Under the pieces are notes generated by a model. It was not told the DNA's origin, made no database searches, and saw only the letters and a program-made list of their open reading frames with translations. Both the position numbers and the translations under genes were made by a program. DNA of 64,000 nucleotides from Paenibacillus physcomitrellae (GTDB lineage Bacteria; Bacillota; Bacilli; Paenibacillales; Paenibacillaceae): positions 4,058,094 through 4,122,093 of the forward strand of contig NZ_CP022584.1 in the NCBI RefSeq assembly GCF_002240225.1, written 5' to 3'. Of this stretch, positions 34,772-45,357 are shown one piece after another (position 1 is the first letter of the stretch; each line of letters starts with the position of its first letter).

Positions 34772-35650
34772 ATGACTAATAGCTGCCGCAGACAAACCTC
34801 GGTTTCGTTCCATTTTGTGCTACCTATGCCGATGATGATGCTCAAGGCCATCGGCTGGGAGATGGTAACGAGTCATGAATATGTATGGGATGGCCGGAAC
34901 CGGCCCGGCGATCACTGTATTCTGCAGATCACGCTGGCAGGGCGGGGCGAGATTGAGCTGAATGGGCGGAAGCACGTTCTTGAACCTGGCCATGTCTTCC
35001 TGGTAGATGTGCCGGGCAGTCACGTCTACCGGCTGCCTGAGAGCTCATCAAGCTGGGAACTGCTGTATGTGGAGCTGTCGCATGATGCGCTGGGCTTCTG
35101 GAAGGAACTGATAGCTGCTGAGGGACCGGTTGTCCGGATCGGGCTGGACTCGGCTTTCATGAAGCTGATGTGGCGAATTTACGACGAGGCAGTGCAAGAC
35201 CGCTATAAAGACATTTATCAATGCTCCGAGGCTGCCTACTCGATCGTCATGCAGCTGGCCAGTCTGTTTGAGAGCCGCCGGGGGAACCGCAGGCTGCCAG
35301 CCGCGGTCGAGAAATGCAAGCTGTTCATTGAGGAGCGCTTCAGCGAACCGGTCGGGCTGGACGAAATGGCGCAGGCGGCGGGCTGCTCCAAATATCACCT
35401 GACCCGGGAATGCGAGCGTACCCTCGGAGCTACACCAGGCCGCTACTTGACGATGGTACGGCTTGAGCGCGCTTCGGTGCTGCTGCTCTCGCCGGAGGCA
35501 TGGACGCTGGAGGAGGTAGCGGCGATGACGGGTTTCTCGAATGCCAATTATTTCGGCAAGGTGTTCCGCAGGCATACTGGTATGTCACCCGGCGAATTCC
35601 GGCACGGCAGCGATCTCTATGAGATCCGGCGGATGCTTTTTCCAAGTTAA
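34772..35650 (+). CDS. AraC family transcriptional regulator
   Basis: 292 residues. The N-terminal cupin-like sensor (HCILQITLAGRGEIELNGRKHVLEPGHVFLVDVPGSHVY) binds an effector, probably a galactoside. The C-terminal double HTH (VGLDEMAQAAGCSKYHLTRECERTLGATPGRYL and WTLEEVAAMTGFSNANYFGKVFRRHTGMSPGEFR) is typical. GAAAGG precedes the ATG. Divergent organisation with the alpha-galactosidase gene indicates that this is its regulator. No transporter for the sugar lies nearby. Confidence 0.92.
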   Translation: MTNSCRRQTSVSFHFVLPMPMMMLKAIGWEMVTSHEYVWDGRNRPGDHCILQITLAGRGEIELNGRKHVLEPGHVFLVDVPGSHVYRLPESSSSWELLYVELSHDALGFWKELIAAEGPVVRIGLDSAFMKLMWRIYDEAVQDRYKDIYQCSEAAYSIVMQLASLFESRRGNRRLPAAVEKCKLFIEERFSEPVGLDEMAQAAGCSKYHLTRECERTLGATPGRYLTMVRLERASVLLLSPEAWTLEEVAAMTGFSNANYFGKVFRRHTGMSPGEFRHGSDLYEIRRMLFPS

Positions 35651-35681
35651 AACCGACCCATCAGGAGCTAAAGGGGGCTAA

Positions 35682-36176
35682 AGCCGATGTTTCATTACCC
35701 GGCTGGAGCGGGCAGCAGCCGTGGATGATTCCTGGCCCATTGAAGCTGGAGCTTTCATAAACGTGGTTTCTCTGTTTGATCCACAAGGGCTTTTTGAGCA
35801 GGCGAGATCCCTTGCCCTTTCGATATCGGAAGCTTCAATTAAAGAGGTTATGCGTGAGTTTATGATTTGGGAGCCCTATGAAACGATGGGGAAACTCAGA
35901 AACAGCCGCCAAACCGGCAGCTTCAGCTATCTGCCCAGGGCAGCTTATGATTTGAAGTGGCAGACAGCCAAGCTGATCGGCCTGGCCAACCGACATTACT
36001 ACAGTACACGCGCCAAAACCTTAGAGGAGTCGGTGGCTATGTCCAGCAAACCGGAGGGGTACGTAGAACTTGCCGAGCGGATCATGGACGGGGAATTAAG
36101 CGATAAGCAGCAAGTTTATGAGCTGTGCGAGCGGCTATGGACAGGTTTGAACGAGTGGATCGAGGAGCATGGGTAG
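35682..36176 (+). pseudogene. Remnant of an ANT(4')-like aminoglycoside nucleotidyltransferase
   Basis: The frame is open from about 35682 to 36176 (an isolated GTG at 35721 would give 151 residues). The product matches the C-terminal part of kanamycin nucleotidyltransferase: DSWPI near the front aligns with SDWPLTHGQFF, GKLRNSRQTGSFSYLP with GKWRNIRVQGPTTFLP, and IGLANRHYYSTRAKTLEESV plus ELSDKQQVYE with the family's IGLHHRICYTTSASVL region and QLSDSEKLLE. The catalytic N-terminal domain of about 95 residues is absent; the AraC gene ends 31 bases upstream. It is probably a 5'-truncated, non-catalytic remnant, or a free-standing C-terminal domain. Alignment is from memory of the family. Confidence 0.65.
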
Positions 36177-36193
36177 CTTACATAAGCAGGGAA

Positions 36194-36245
36194 CTGCCGA
36201 TCTAAGCTGGTGATCTAAGCTGACGATCTAAACCGACGATCTAAC
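36194..36245. repeat. Four 13-bp tandem repeats
   Basis: Four imperfect copies of CTGACGATCTAAG just after the nucleotidyltransferase remnant. Confidence 0.85.
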
Positions 36246-36390
36246 CTTACTGCCTTCGGGGGACTTTTGCCTTCTGGAGCCCGTGTATTGGACTCTTGTT
36301 TAAAATATGCCGCCAATAGTTGTATAATAAAGTCGTATAATAAAAAAAGCTTTCTTCAGCTTCACATCTCATTTAGGAGGAAAAAGTCCG

Positions 36391-36690
36391 ATGTATGAAC
36401 ATCTTGTTCTATTAAAAGTAAAAGACAGCTTTACCGCTCAGCAGCAGGAAGCAGCCGTAAAGAAGGCGCTCGCGTTTAAAGAAGCCGTTCCGGGCATCCT
36501 CAGCATTAGTGCCGGGATCATCGAAACGGAGAATCCTCAGCATAAACAGGGCTTTGCGCTTGCCCTCCGCCTCACCTTTGAAGACAAGCAGGCTTGTCTC
36601 GATTATGATGCCCATCCGGCTCATCAGGCGTTTCTGCAGGAAATCGGGCCGTATACGGAAGATATTATCATTGCGGATTATCCTTTTTAA
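36391..36690 (+). CDS. Dabb family stress-responsive alpha-beta barrel protein
   Basis: 99-residue dimeric A/B-barrel (Dabb) domain protein: MYEHLVLLKVKDS at the start, VPGILSISAGIIETENPQHKQGFALALRLTFEDKQACLDYDAHPAHQAFLQEIGP at the core, a pattern shared with plant stress proteins and bacterial monooxygenase-like barrels. AGGAGG precedes the ATG. No partner gene fixes its role. It ends at a strong terminator. Confidence 0.9.
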   Translation: MYEHLVLLKVKDSFTAQQQEAAVKKALAFKEAVPGILSISAGIIETENPQHKQGFALALRLTFEDKQACLDYDAHPAHQAFLQEIGPYTEDIIIADYPF

Positions 36691-36795
36691 TTCGTATTAG
36701 CTCAGCAGCAAGTGAGCGTAAAGCAGGATATATGGAGAATAAAAGCTTGAAATAACGCTCAAAACATAATGCACGAAACATCACACTCGAAAAAG

Positions 36796-36832
36796 AAAAG
36801 GGCGGCACTTGATGTGCCCGCCCTTTTTTTTG
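36796..36832 (+). terminator. Intrinsic terminator after the Dabb gene
   Basis: AAAAGGGCGGCAC pairs with GTGCCCGCCCTTTT (one bulged base), followed by T9. Confidence 0.85.
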
Positions 36833-37061
36833 CTGCGCTTATGCCTTAGCTTAAGCGGCTTGATTCTTTGTCTTGAATGACTGTCTGCTGCTGTCTGCTA
36901 TACCGCTTTCTACTATTAAGTGTGTTATTCACTTCACTAGTATGAGGTTCGCTCTAATAGCAACAGGTTTGCTTCAATAGCAATAAGTTTGCTTGGTTAG
37001 CAATAGGTTCTTTCGTTTCAATAGCAATCTGCTCCGCTGCAACAGCCATCAGCTTTGCTTT
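36833..37061. repeat. Non-coding spacer with AATAGCAA repeats
   Basis: From about 36952 to 37030 there are imperfect copies of an approximately 20-base unit (AATAGCAACAGGTTTGCTTC). The rest shows no ORF with a ribosome site and no RNA gene. Confidence 0.65.
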
Positions 37062-37928
37062 CTACGCTTCGAATTTGAGCAGTCCCAGATCAAACTCTGG
37101 AATCAATCCTTCCGCACCGGCCCGGCCGAGCAGGGAAGAGATGGCTTTGTAGCCGTCTGTACCCAGATCGCGCGTAAACTCGTTAACGTACAGGTTGATG
37201 TGCTGCTGCGCTACATCGGGATCCATCTCCTGGGCGTGCTCCAGAATGTAGGCTTTGGAAGCCTCCGGATGGGCCCAGCCGTAATCGATTGAGGCGCGTA
37301 CCCAGCCGGGGATTGGTGCCAGGTCAAGGGAACGCCGGGCAATGATCGCACCCAGCGGAATCGGAGTGCCGGTATCCTCTTCCCACCAGCTGCCTAGATC
37401 CTGAAGCAGGGCCAGTCCGTAGGACGGGTAAGTGAAGCGTGCTTCGTGGATGACCAGACCTGCGTCGATTTTGCCGTCGCGGACGGCCGGCATAATTTCG
37501 TCAAACGGCATGACGACGATTTCGCCTACACCGCCAGGCACCTTCTGCGCGGCCCACAGGCGGAACAGCAGATAGGCTGTAGAGCGGTCGCTCGGTACGG
37601 CTACCCGTTTGCCGGAGAGCAGCCCAGGGTCGGCTTCAGCGGACAGGCCGCTGCGTGTCAGCACGAGCGGGCCGCAGCCGCGTCCCAGCGCTCCGCCGCA
37701 TGGCAGCAGGGCGTAATCCTTTAATACCCATGGCAGGGCTGCATAAGAGATTTTAAGCACCTCAGGGCCTTCGCCGCGGGCAGCCAAATGATTCGTAATA
37801 TCAATATCCGCATAGGTTACGTTTAATTTAGGTGCACCTGGAACCAGGCCGTGCGCCCAGGCGTGAAACACAAACGTGTCGTTTGGACACGGTGAATAAG
37901 CGATGTTCATGATGCTAGTGTTGCTCAT
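37062..37928 (-). CDS. mqnD: 1,4-dihydroxy-6-naphthoate synthase MqnD
   Basis: 288-residue MqnA/MqnD-type periplasmic-binding-like fold enzyme of the futalosine pathway, converting cyclic dehypoxanthinylfutalosine to 1,4-dihydroxy-6-naphthoate. The N-terminal IAYSPCPNDTFVFHAWAHG is diagnostic of MqnD, followed by VLKISYAALPWVL and VIHEARFTY. It follows mqnB by three bases on the same strand, so they form an operon. This indicates that the organism makes menaquinone by the futalosine route, as many Paenibacillus do. mqnA, mqnC and mqnE are not in the window. Confidence 0.92.
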   Translation of the reverse strand: MSNTSIMNIAYSPCPNDTFVFHAWAHGLVPGAPKLNVTYADIDITNHLAARGEGPEVLKISYAALPWVLKDYALLPCGGALGRGCGPLVLTRSGLSAEADPGLLSGKRVAVPSDRSTAYLLFRLWAAQKVPGGVGEIVVMPFDEIMPAVRDGKIDAGLVIHEARFTYPSYGLALLQDLGSWWEEDTGTPIPLGAIIARRSLDLAPIPGWVRASIDYGWAHPEASKAYILEHAQEMDPDVAQQHINLYVNEFTRDLGTDGYKAISSLLGRAGAEGLIPEFDLGLLKFEA

Positions 37929-37931
37929 CCG

Positions 37932-38609
37932 TTAATCCCTCCAAGATTGTGTGATCGCTGCAAAAGCAGCTTCCAAAGCTTTCAAGGCATCCCCGATCCG
38001 CCACAAGGATTTGTCGCGCGGGCCGACGGCGTTCGAAATGGCCCGCAGCTCGAGGGCAGGCAGCCCGAAGTCAGCGGCTGCCGCGGCGGCGCCGAAGCCC
38101 TCCATGCCTTCGGAGGCCGCGCCGGGGAACCGCGCGGCCAGCATGGAGGCGGTGGCGGCCGAGCCGGTGACGGTCGCCAGCGTCAATGCCGGTCCCAGTG
38201 TGACCGGCAGTCCCGCGGCGGCCAGCATGCCGGCCGCCCGCTCCGCCAAAGCGCGGTCTACAGGCACGACCGCGCTGCCGAAGCCCAGCTCGTCCAGGCT
38301 GCTGAAGCCCTCCTGCGTCTCCGCGCCGAGGTCGGCCGCAGCAATCTCGCTGGACACAACCAGCGAGCCGATCTCCGCCCGGCCCGCATAACCGCCGGCG
38401 ATGCCGGCGCTCACGACGAGGCTGTAGCGGCCGCTCCCTGCGGCCAGCAGTTTCGTCGTGCTGATGGCTGCCTGGACCGGGCCTACGCCGGCCAGGGCCA
38501 CCTCAAAACGGCCGTCTCCGCCCAAGCCGCGGAGCACCGCTTCCGCTTCCGCCTCGACGGCGGTCATGACCAATATTTTATGGCTCTCATTATGGTGAAA
38601 TTGGGGCAT
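37932..38609 (-). CDS. mqnB: Futalosine hydrolase MqnB
   Basis: 225-residue nucleoside-phosphorylase-like enzyme that releases hypoxanthine from futalosine. The fold is shown by KILVMTAVEAEAEAVLRGL, VVSAGIAGGY, and the active-site region SEGMEGFGAAAAAADFGLPALELRAISNAVGPRD, which ends in the catalytic Asp. Very rich in Ala and GC. Start ATG 38609 has no strong ribosome site; a GTG or ATG further up could be used. Upstream gene of the mqnB-mqnD pair, with its own promoter. Confidence 0.9.
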   Translation of the reverse strand: MPQFHHNESHKILVMTAVEAEAEAVLRGLGGDGRFEVALAGVGPVQAAISTTKLLAAGSGRYSLVVSAGIAGGYAGRAEIGSLVVSSEIAAADLGAETQEGFSSLDELGFGSAVVPVDRALAERAAGMLAAAGLPVTLGPALTLATVTGSAATASMLAARFPGAASEGMEGFGAAAAAADFGLPALELRAISNAVGPRDKSLWRIGDALKALEAAFAAITQSWRD

Positions 38610-38665
38610 CTCGGCACAAACTCCTGTCTTTCATTCATGTTCTCGTATTCAACCTCATAGAATCT

Positions 38666-38695
38666 ATTATAGCGCTCGGCCGCTTGGCGGAACAA
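38666..38695 (-). promoter_or_regulatory. SigA-type promoter for mqnB-mqnD
   Basis: Minus strand: -35 TTGTTC (38690-38695), 18-base spacer, perfect -10 TATAAT (38666-38671), about 57 bases before the mqnB start. Confidence 0.6.
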
Positions 38696-38845
38696 GCATG
38701 ACGCGCTGCTGGATGGTTGGATGAGCTGCGGACAAAGCCGCTGAAAACGCGGCTAATCTAGTATTTTTTATCTTAAATTTTGTTTTGTTTTTTTATTTTT
38801 GATATAAAAGGATTAACCCAATACGAGATTGGAGGGAAAGGATTT

Positions 38846-40051
38846 ATGCCTGGAAAACGCACGTTCTGGATGGTGCTCGTCTCCTGTCTGCTGCTGGCGG
38901 CACTGCCGGGCCCGCAGGCAAATGCAGCGTCTGGTTCATTAAAAGCTTCGTCAAAAGCCGCCCCAGCCGCATCCACCGCCCTGCTTGGGCTTAATGACGA
39001 GCTGACGGACCTGCTTCCGGTATTTAAGGACGGCAGCTATTATGTGCCGGTACGTGAGGCCGCGCAGCTGCTTGGTCTCAAGCTTACGGGCACACCGCAA
39101 GAGATTGTGCTGACCTCGGCTGGCGGAGCTGTACTGCTTCTGGAACCTGACGGAGGGAAAGCGGTTAAGCCGGATGGTATGGAGGCAGAAACCTCTATGT
39201 TTGTAGAAAAGGGTTCCACCCGGGTGCAGCTCGGTCTGCTGGCCAGATCCTTTGGGTATCCGATTACCTATGAGGCAGACAAGCGTCTGCTGCGGGTAGT
39301 GACGGCCAAAGGAGCCTTGGACAATGAAAAGTTTGATGCCGCCCACAAATCGGAAATCGACAGCCATCTCAAGGCAGTTAAGGAAGCGGAGCAGCAGGCC
39401 AAGCCGGCTCCCCCGAAATCCGGACATGGCGATTCCGGCAAAACCCTCTATCTGACGTTTGATGACGGTCCAAGCGCCCATACCGGGCAGCTGCTGGATA
39501 TTCTGGACCGGTATGAGGTCAAAGCTACCTTCTTTATGCTCGGCAATCATATCAGCTCTTATTCCGATTCGGTAAAACGTATGGTCAAAGAAGGGGACGC
39601 GGTAGGGCTGCACGGCATGACCCATCAGAAGGAACTGTTCTACAAGACGCCGGAAGCTGCGCTCCAGGAAATGGACGACGATAACGAGAGACTCTATAAA
39701 GCCGCAGGCGTCAAATCGGCGCTGGTCCGGCCGCCTTACGGCAGCAAACCTTATTTTACGGAGGACTTCCGGGATAAAGTGCTGGGAGCGGGCTACCATC
39801 TGTGGGACTGGAACGTGGATTCGCAGGATTGGAAGTTTAAAGAGGATATCGCTTCAACCTATGCGAACGTCATGAAGCAGGTGAAAACGATATCGGCCCA
39901 TAAAACATCCCCGGTTGTGCTCATGCATGATCTGCCCACCACCATTCAGGTTCTGCCGAAGATTCTTGCCGAGCTCAAGAAAGAAGGTTATGCATTTGCG
40001 GTGATTACGGCGGAGCAGAAGCCGGTGAACTTCTGGAACGACGAGCGGTAG
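38846..40051 (+). CDS. Secreted polysaccharide deacetylase with copper-amine-oxidase-like N-terminal domain
   Basis: 401 residues from ATG 38846 (GGAGGG upstream). A signal peptide (FWMVLVSCLLLAALPGPQANA) is followed by a stalk-like domain, about 40-150, of the copper amine oxidase N-terminal type (YYVPVREAAQLLGLKL, VQLGLLARSFGYPITYEADKRLLRV). The NodB homology domain begins TLYLTFDDGPSAHTGQLL with the metal Asp pair, then HGMTHQKELF (His-x3-His), RPPYGSKPY and VLMHDLPTT. It likely removes N-acetyl groups from peptidoglycan or another cell-surface glycan. Stand-alone. Confidence 0.92.
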   Translation: MPGKRTFWMVLVSCLLLAALPGPQANAASGSLKASSKAAPAASTALLGLNDELTDLLPVFKDGSYYVPVREAAQLLGLKLTGTPQEIVLTSAGGAVLLLEPDGGKAVKPDGMEAETSMFVEKGSTRVQLGLLARSFGYPITYEADKRLLRVVTAKGALDNEKFDAAHKSEIDSHLKAVKEAEQQAKPAPPKSGHGDSGKTLYLTFDDGPSAHTGQLLDILDRYEVKATFFMLGNHISSYSDSVKRMVKEGDAVGLHGMTHQKELFYKTPEAALQEMDDDNERLYKAAGVKSALVRPPYGSKPYFTEDFRDKVLGAGYHLWDWNVDSQDWKFKEDIASTYANVMKQVKTISAHKTSPVVLMHDLPTTIQVLPKILAELKKEGYAFAVITAEQKPVNFWNDER

Positions 40052-40174
40052 AGGGAGGACTTTTATCCGAAAGGAACTGGCTTTTTCACTGAAAAAGGAT
40101 ATATTAATAGGCAGAGAAAAAGGTGAGACTGGTATAAGTACCAATCCAGAATCTTTGAAAAGCAGGTGAATCGG

Positions 40175-40651
40175 ATGTCGAGAATGGATGAGCAGGGCCG
40201 GGTAACGCTCGATGAGATCGACCGCAAAATTATCAAAGAGCTGAACAGCAACGGCCGAATTTCGTATACAGATTTAGGCAAGGAGATCGGGCTGTCGCGT
40301 GTAGCGGTACAGACCCGCATTAATGCTTTAATGGAGGAAGGCGTTATTGAACGCTTTACAGCCGTCATAAATCCTGAGAGAATAGGAATTTCCGTATCGG
40401 CTTTTTTTAACGTCGAGGTGGAGCCTAAATATTTGCAGCGGGTTGCAGAGGCTTTGGCTGAGGAGCCAGTCGTAACGAGTTTGTACCATATGACCGGGCC
40501 GTCCAAGCTTCATATGCATGCGCTGTTCACGGATAACAAAGAGATGGAAGAATTCATGAAAGAGAAGCTGTACATTCTTCCAGGCATCACGAGCGTCGAT
40601 TCACAGGTGCTCATAAACCGCTACAAGAGTCGGATGGGCATGCGGCTGTAA
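40175..40651 (+). CDS. Lrp/AsnC family transcriptional regulator
   Basis: 158 residues from ATG 40175 (AGGTGA upstream; a GTG at 40166 is possible). The N-terminal HTH is [55 protein letters not shown]; the C-terminal RAM ligand-binding domain includes [10 protein letters not shown] and [26 protein letters not shown]. Octameric feast/famine regulators of this kind sense amino acids. No amino-acid gene lies beside it, so its targets are elsewhere. Confidence 0.9.
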   Translation: MSRMDEQGRVTLDEIDRKIIKELNSNGRISYTDLGKEIGLSRVAVQTRINALMEEGVIERFTAVINPERIGISVSAFFNVEVEPKYLQRVAEALAEEPVVTSLYHMTGPSKLHMHALFTDNKEMEEFMKEKLYILPGITSVDSQVLINRYKSRMGMRL

Positions 40652-40779
40652 CGGTAAAGTAAAAAGAGAACGGTAAGGGAACCGGTAAAGGTAACCGTAT
40701 CGGATCAGATTGATGCAGAAAGCAGAAGCAAAAGCGGAAGCAGAAGCCTTACCCTGCAGGAGCAAGGAGGGGGACAAGC

Positions 40780-41331
40780 ATGGACATTTATGGGCAAAAA
40801 GGCAGCACAGACTCCGGCGGCGTGCCGGATCATCTGGACAGCGGCCTTCAGATTGTATTCGTCGGCTTTAACCCGAGTCTGATTTCCGGCGAAACCGGTC
40901 ATCATTATGCGAATCCCCGGAACAACTTCTGGCGGATTCTGTACCAGTCCGGCCTGACGCCGCGGCTGTATGACCCGTCCGAGGACGGCGAGCTGCTGAA
41001 GCTGGGCTACGGGTTTACGAATATTGTGGCCAGGCCGACAAAGGGCATCGATGACTTAACGCGGAAGGATTACAAGGAAGGCCGCGAGATCCTGAAAGCG
41101 AAGCTGCTGAATTACAGGCCGCGGGTCGTCTGTTTCGTCGGCAAAGGCGTGTACAAGGAGTACAGCAGACGGAACAAGGTGGAATGGGGATTTCAGCCGG
41201 AACCTTTCCTCGAAGGCATGCACGAGTTTGTGGCCCCGTCTTCAAGCGGACTTGTCAGGATGCCGATGAAGGAAATTGTGGGCATTTATGGAAGGCTGAC
41301 TGAGGCTGTTTCTGAAAGAGATCACATTTGA
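40780..41331 (+). CDS. mug: G/U mismatch-specific DNA glycosylase (Mug family)
   Basis: 183-residue member of the uracil-DNA glycosylase family 2. The catalytic-loop motif is VFVGFNPSLIS, with the Asn of the Mug motif; HYANPRNNFWRILYQSGL and FTNIVARPTKGIDDL are further signatures, and the second loop is around APSSSGLVRM. It removes uracil or ethenocytosine opposite guanine. Start ATG 40780 follows AAGGAGGGGG. The C-terminal hairpin region ends in a terminator. Confidence 0.9.
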   Translation: MDIYGQKGSTDSGGVPDHLDSGLQIVFVGFNPSLISGETGHHYANPRNNFWRILYQSGLTPRLYDPSEDGELLKLGYGFTNIVARPTKGIDDLTRKDYKEGREILKAKLLNYRPRVVCFVGKGVYKEYSRRNKVEWGFQPEPFLEGMHEFVAPSSSGLVRMPMKEIVGIYGRLTEAVSERDHI

Positions 41332-41361
41332 TTTTCATAGTTTGGCAGGAAACGTTTTCAG

Positions 41362-41393
41362 GAGAAAGCGAACCGCTTTCTCTATTTTTTTTT
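41362..41393 (+). terminator. Intrinsic terminator after mug
   Basis: Perfect GAGAAAGCG-aac-CGCTTTCTC, then TAT9-like T-run. Confidence 0.85.
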
Positions 41394-41473
41394 CGCCTCG
41401 AAAAATGGTCAGAAACCCAGCTAAGGAGCGGAATTTCGGCGGACAACCCCCTCTTATCGGGCTTTTGGTAGGA

Positions 41474-41502
41474 TTGACATCACTATATCTAGAGGTTAAA
41501 TT
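41474..41502 (+). promoter_or_regulatory. SigA-type promoter for nrdIEF
   Basis: Perfect -35 TTGACA (41474-41479), 17-base spacer, -10 TAAATT (41497-41502). The NrdR-like box fills the spacer. Confidence 0.65.
41480..41495. promoter_or_regulatory. NrdR-box-like operator
   Basis: TCACTATATCTAGAGG agrees with the NrdR consensus acaCwATATmTwGtgt at about 12 of 16 positions and lies exactly between the -35 and -10. A weaker half-matching copy begins near 41510, about three helical turns away, as is usual for paired NrdR boxes. Confidence 0.6.
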
Positions 41503-41607
41503 TAATATCAGCATCTAGATCTTGGGTTTTGAAGCCCGGGAATACGTTTAATGACACAAGAGGACAAAATCCTCACCAGAGCGCGTCCGATAAGGGTGAA
41601 AGGATGA

Positions 41608-44044
<2,437 letters not shown>

Positions 44045-44064
44045 TTGAGAAGAGAGGGAGACAT

Positions 44065-44084
44065 GGCGCTGCTTCTGCAGCGCC
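44065..44084 (+). promoter_or_regulatory. Hairpin between nrdE and nrdF
   Basis: Perfect GGCGCTGC-ttct-GCAGCGCC without a T-run. It is unlikely to terminate; it may protect mRNA ends or set the nrdE:nrdF ratio. Confidence 0.6.
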
Positions 44085-44134
44085 TTAACTTTGGCAGTAT
44101 CATTTGACAGGTATCAAAGGAAGGGGAATTAAGG

Positions 44135-45094
44135 ATGAATGCAATCAAAGCGGTGAACTGGAACCGTCCGGACGACGATTTCACGCTGATGTTCTGGAAC
44201 CAGAATATCATGCAGTTCTGGACGGACGATGAAATTCCGCTGTCTGACGATAAAATGTCCTGGCTGACGCTTAACGACGATCAGAAGGACGCCTATATGA
44301 AAGTGCTGGGCGGATTGACCCTGCTGGATACGATTCAGGGCGGCGTCGGCATGCCTCAGATCATGGAGCATGTGGACGGCCTGCAGCGCAAAGCCGTGCT
44401 TGGTTTCATGGGTATGATGGAGCAAATTCACGCCAAATCGTACAGCAGCATCTTTACGACACTGGCTTCTACGGAAGAAATCGACTCCGTCTTCCGCTGG
44501 GTGGAGCAGAACACTTATCTGCAGACCAAAGCGGAGACGATTCGCCAATATTACAACAACATCAATTCGCCTAAGGAGCTGTTCCTGGCGATGGCGGCAT
44601 CCGTGCTGCTGGAAAGCTACCTGTTCTACAGCGGCTTTTTCTACCCGCTTTATTTGGCGGGCCAAGGCAAAATGACCTGCAGCGGCGAAATCATCGACTT
44701 GATTCTCCGCGACGAGAGCATTCACGGCGTTTATGTCGGCGTGTTGGCTCAGGAGATTTTTGCCGAGCTTTCGGAAGAAGAACAGCGCGATGCGCATGAA
44801 ACGCTGGTAGGCCTGCTTCGTTATCTGCATACGAACGAAGAACGTTATACCGAGCAGATTTACGCGCCGATTGGCCTGGTCGAGGACGTGAAGGTGTTCC
44901 TTCGCTACAACGCTAACAAAGCGATGATGAACCTGGGCTTTGACCCTCTGTTTGAGGAAGAAGAAGTGAACCCGATCGTCTTCAACGGTATCAGCACACA
45001 CACCAAGCAGCATGACTTTTTCTCTAAAAAAGGGAACGGTTATGTGAAGGCGCTGAACGTAGAGCCTTTGACCGACGACGACTTTCAGTTTTGA
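44135..45094 (+). CDS. nrdF: Class Ib ribonucleotide reductase, radical-generating subunit
   Basis: 319-residue NrdF that carries the Mn/Fe-tyrosyl radical. Metal-ligand helices are [14 protein letters not shown] and [17 protein letters not shown]; the N terminus ([30 protein letters not shown]) is standard. AAGGGG precedes the ATG. Third gene of nrdIEF, followed by a terminator. Length matches the family. Confidence 0.95.
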   Translation: MNAIKAVNWNRPDDDFTLMFWNQNIMQFWTDDEIPLSDDKMSWLTLNDDQKDAYMKVLGGLTLLDTIQGGVGMPQIMEHVDGLQRKAVLGFMGMMEQIHAKSYSSIFTTLASTEEIDSVFRWVEQNTYLQTKAETIRQYYNNINSPKELFLAMAASVLLESYLFYSGFFYPLYLAGQGKMTCSGEIIDLILRDESIHGVYVGVLAQEIFAELSEEEQRDAHETLVGLLRYLHTNEERYTEQIYAPIGLVEDVKVFLRYNANKAMMNLGFDPLFEEEEVNPIVFNGISTHTKQHDFFSKKGNGYVKALNVEPLTDDDFQF

Positions 45095-45145
45095 TTGTGT
45101 CTAGCACTCATAAGAACAAGCTTCCGGGAAAGCGGGAGCATGGGA

Positions 45146-45173
45146 ACGGAAGCCTTGAGGCTTCCGTTTTTTT
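45146..45173 (+). terminator. Intrinsic terminator after nrdIEF
   Basis: Perfect ACGGAAGCC-ttga-GGCTTCCGT followed by T6. Confidence 0.88.
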
Positions 45174-45279
45174 ATCTTTCGAACGAGGAAGCAAGCGATG
45201 CTGAAACGGAAGAAATAGTTTGTAATCCGTAAAAAAAATAGGGGTCAGCCGCTGATCCGCTCCCAATAAAACACTAAGG

Positions 45280-45309
45280 CCCTGCAGCAGAAACTCCGCT
45301 GCAGGGCCT
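45280..45309. terminator. Inverted repeat between nrdF and the MFS gene
   Basis: GGCCCTGCAG pairs perfectly with CTGCAGGGCC across 11 bases. The flanks are T-rich only at a distance, so terminator activity for the convergent MFS gene is likely but not certain. Confidence 0.6.
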
Positions 45310-45357
45310 GTATTTATTTAAAGCGACGCTAAAGGCGGCGCGTGATTGGAAGATCGA

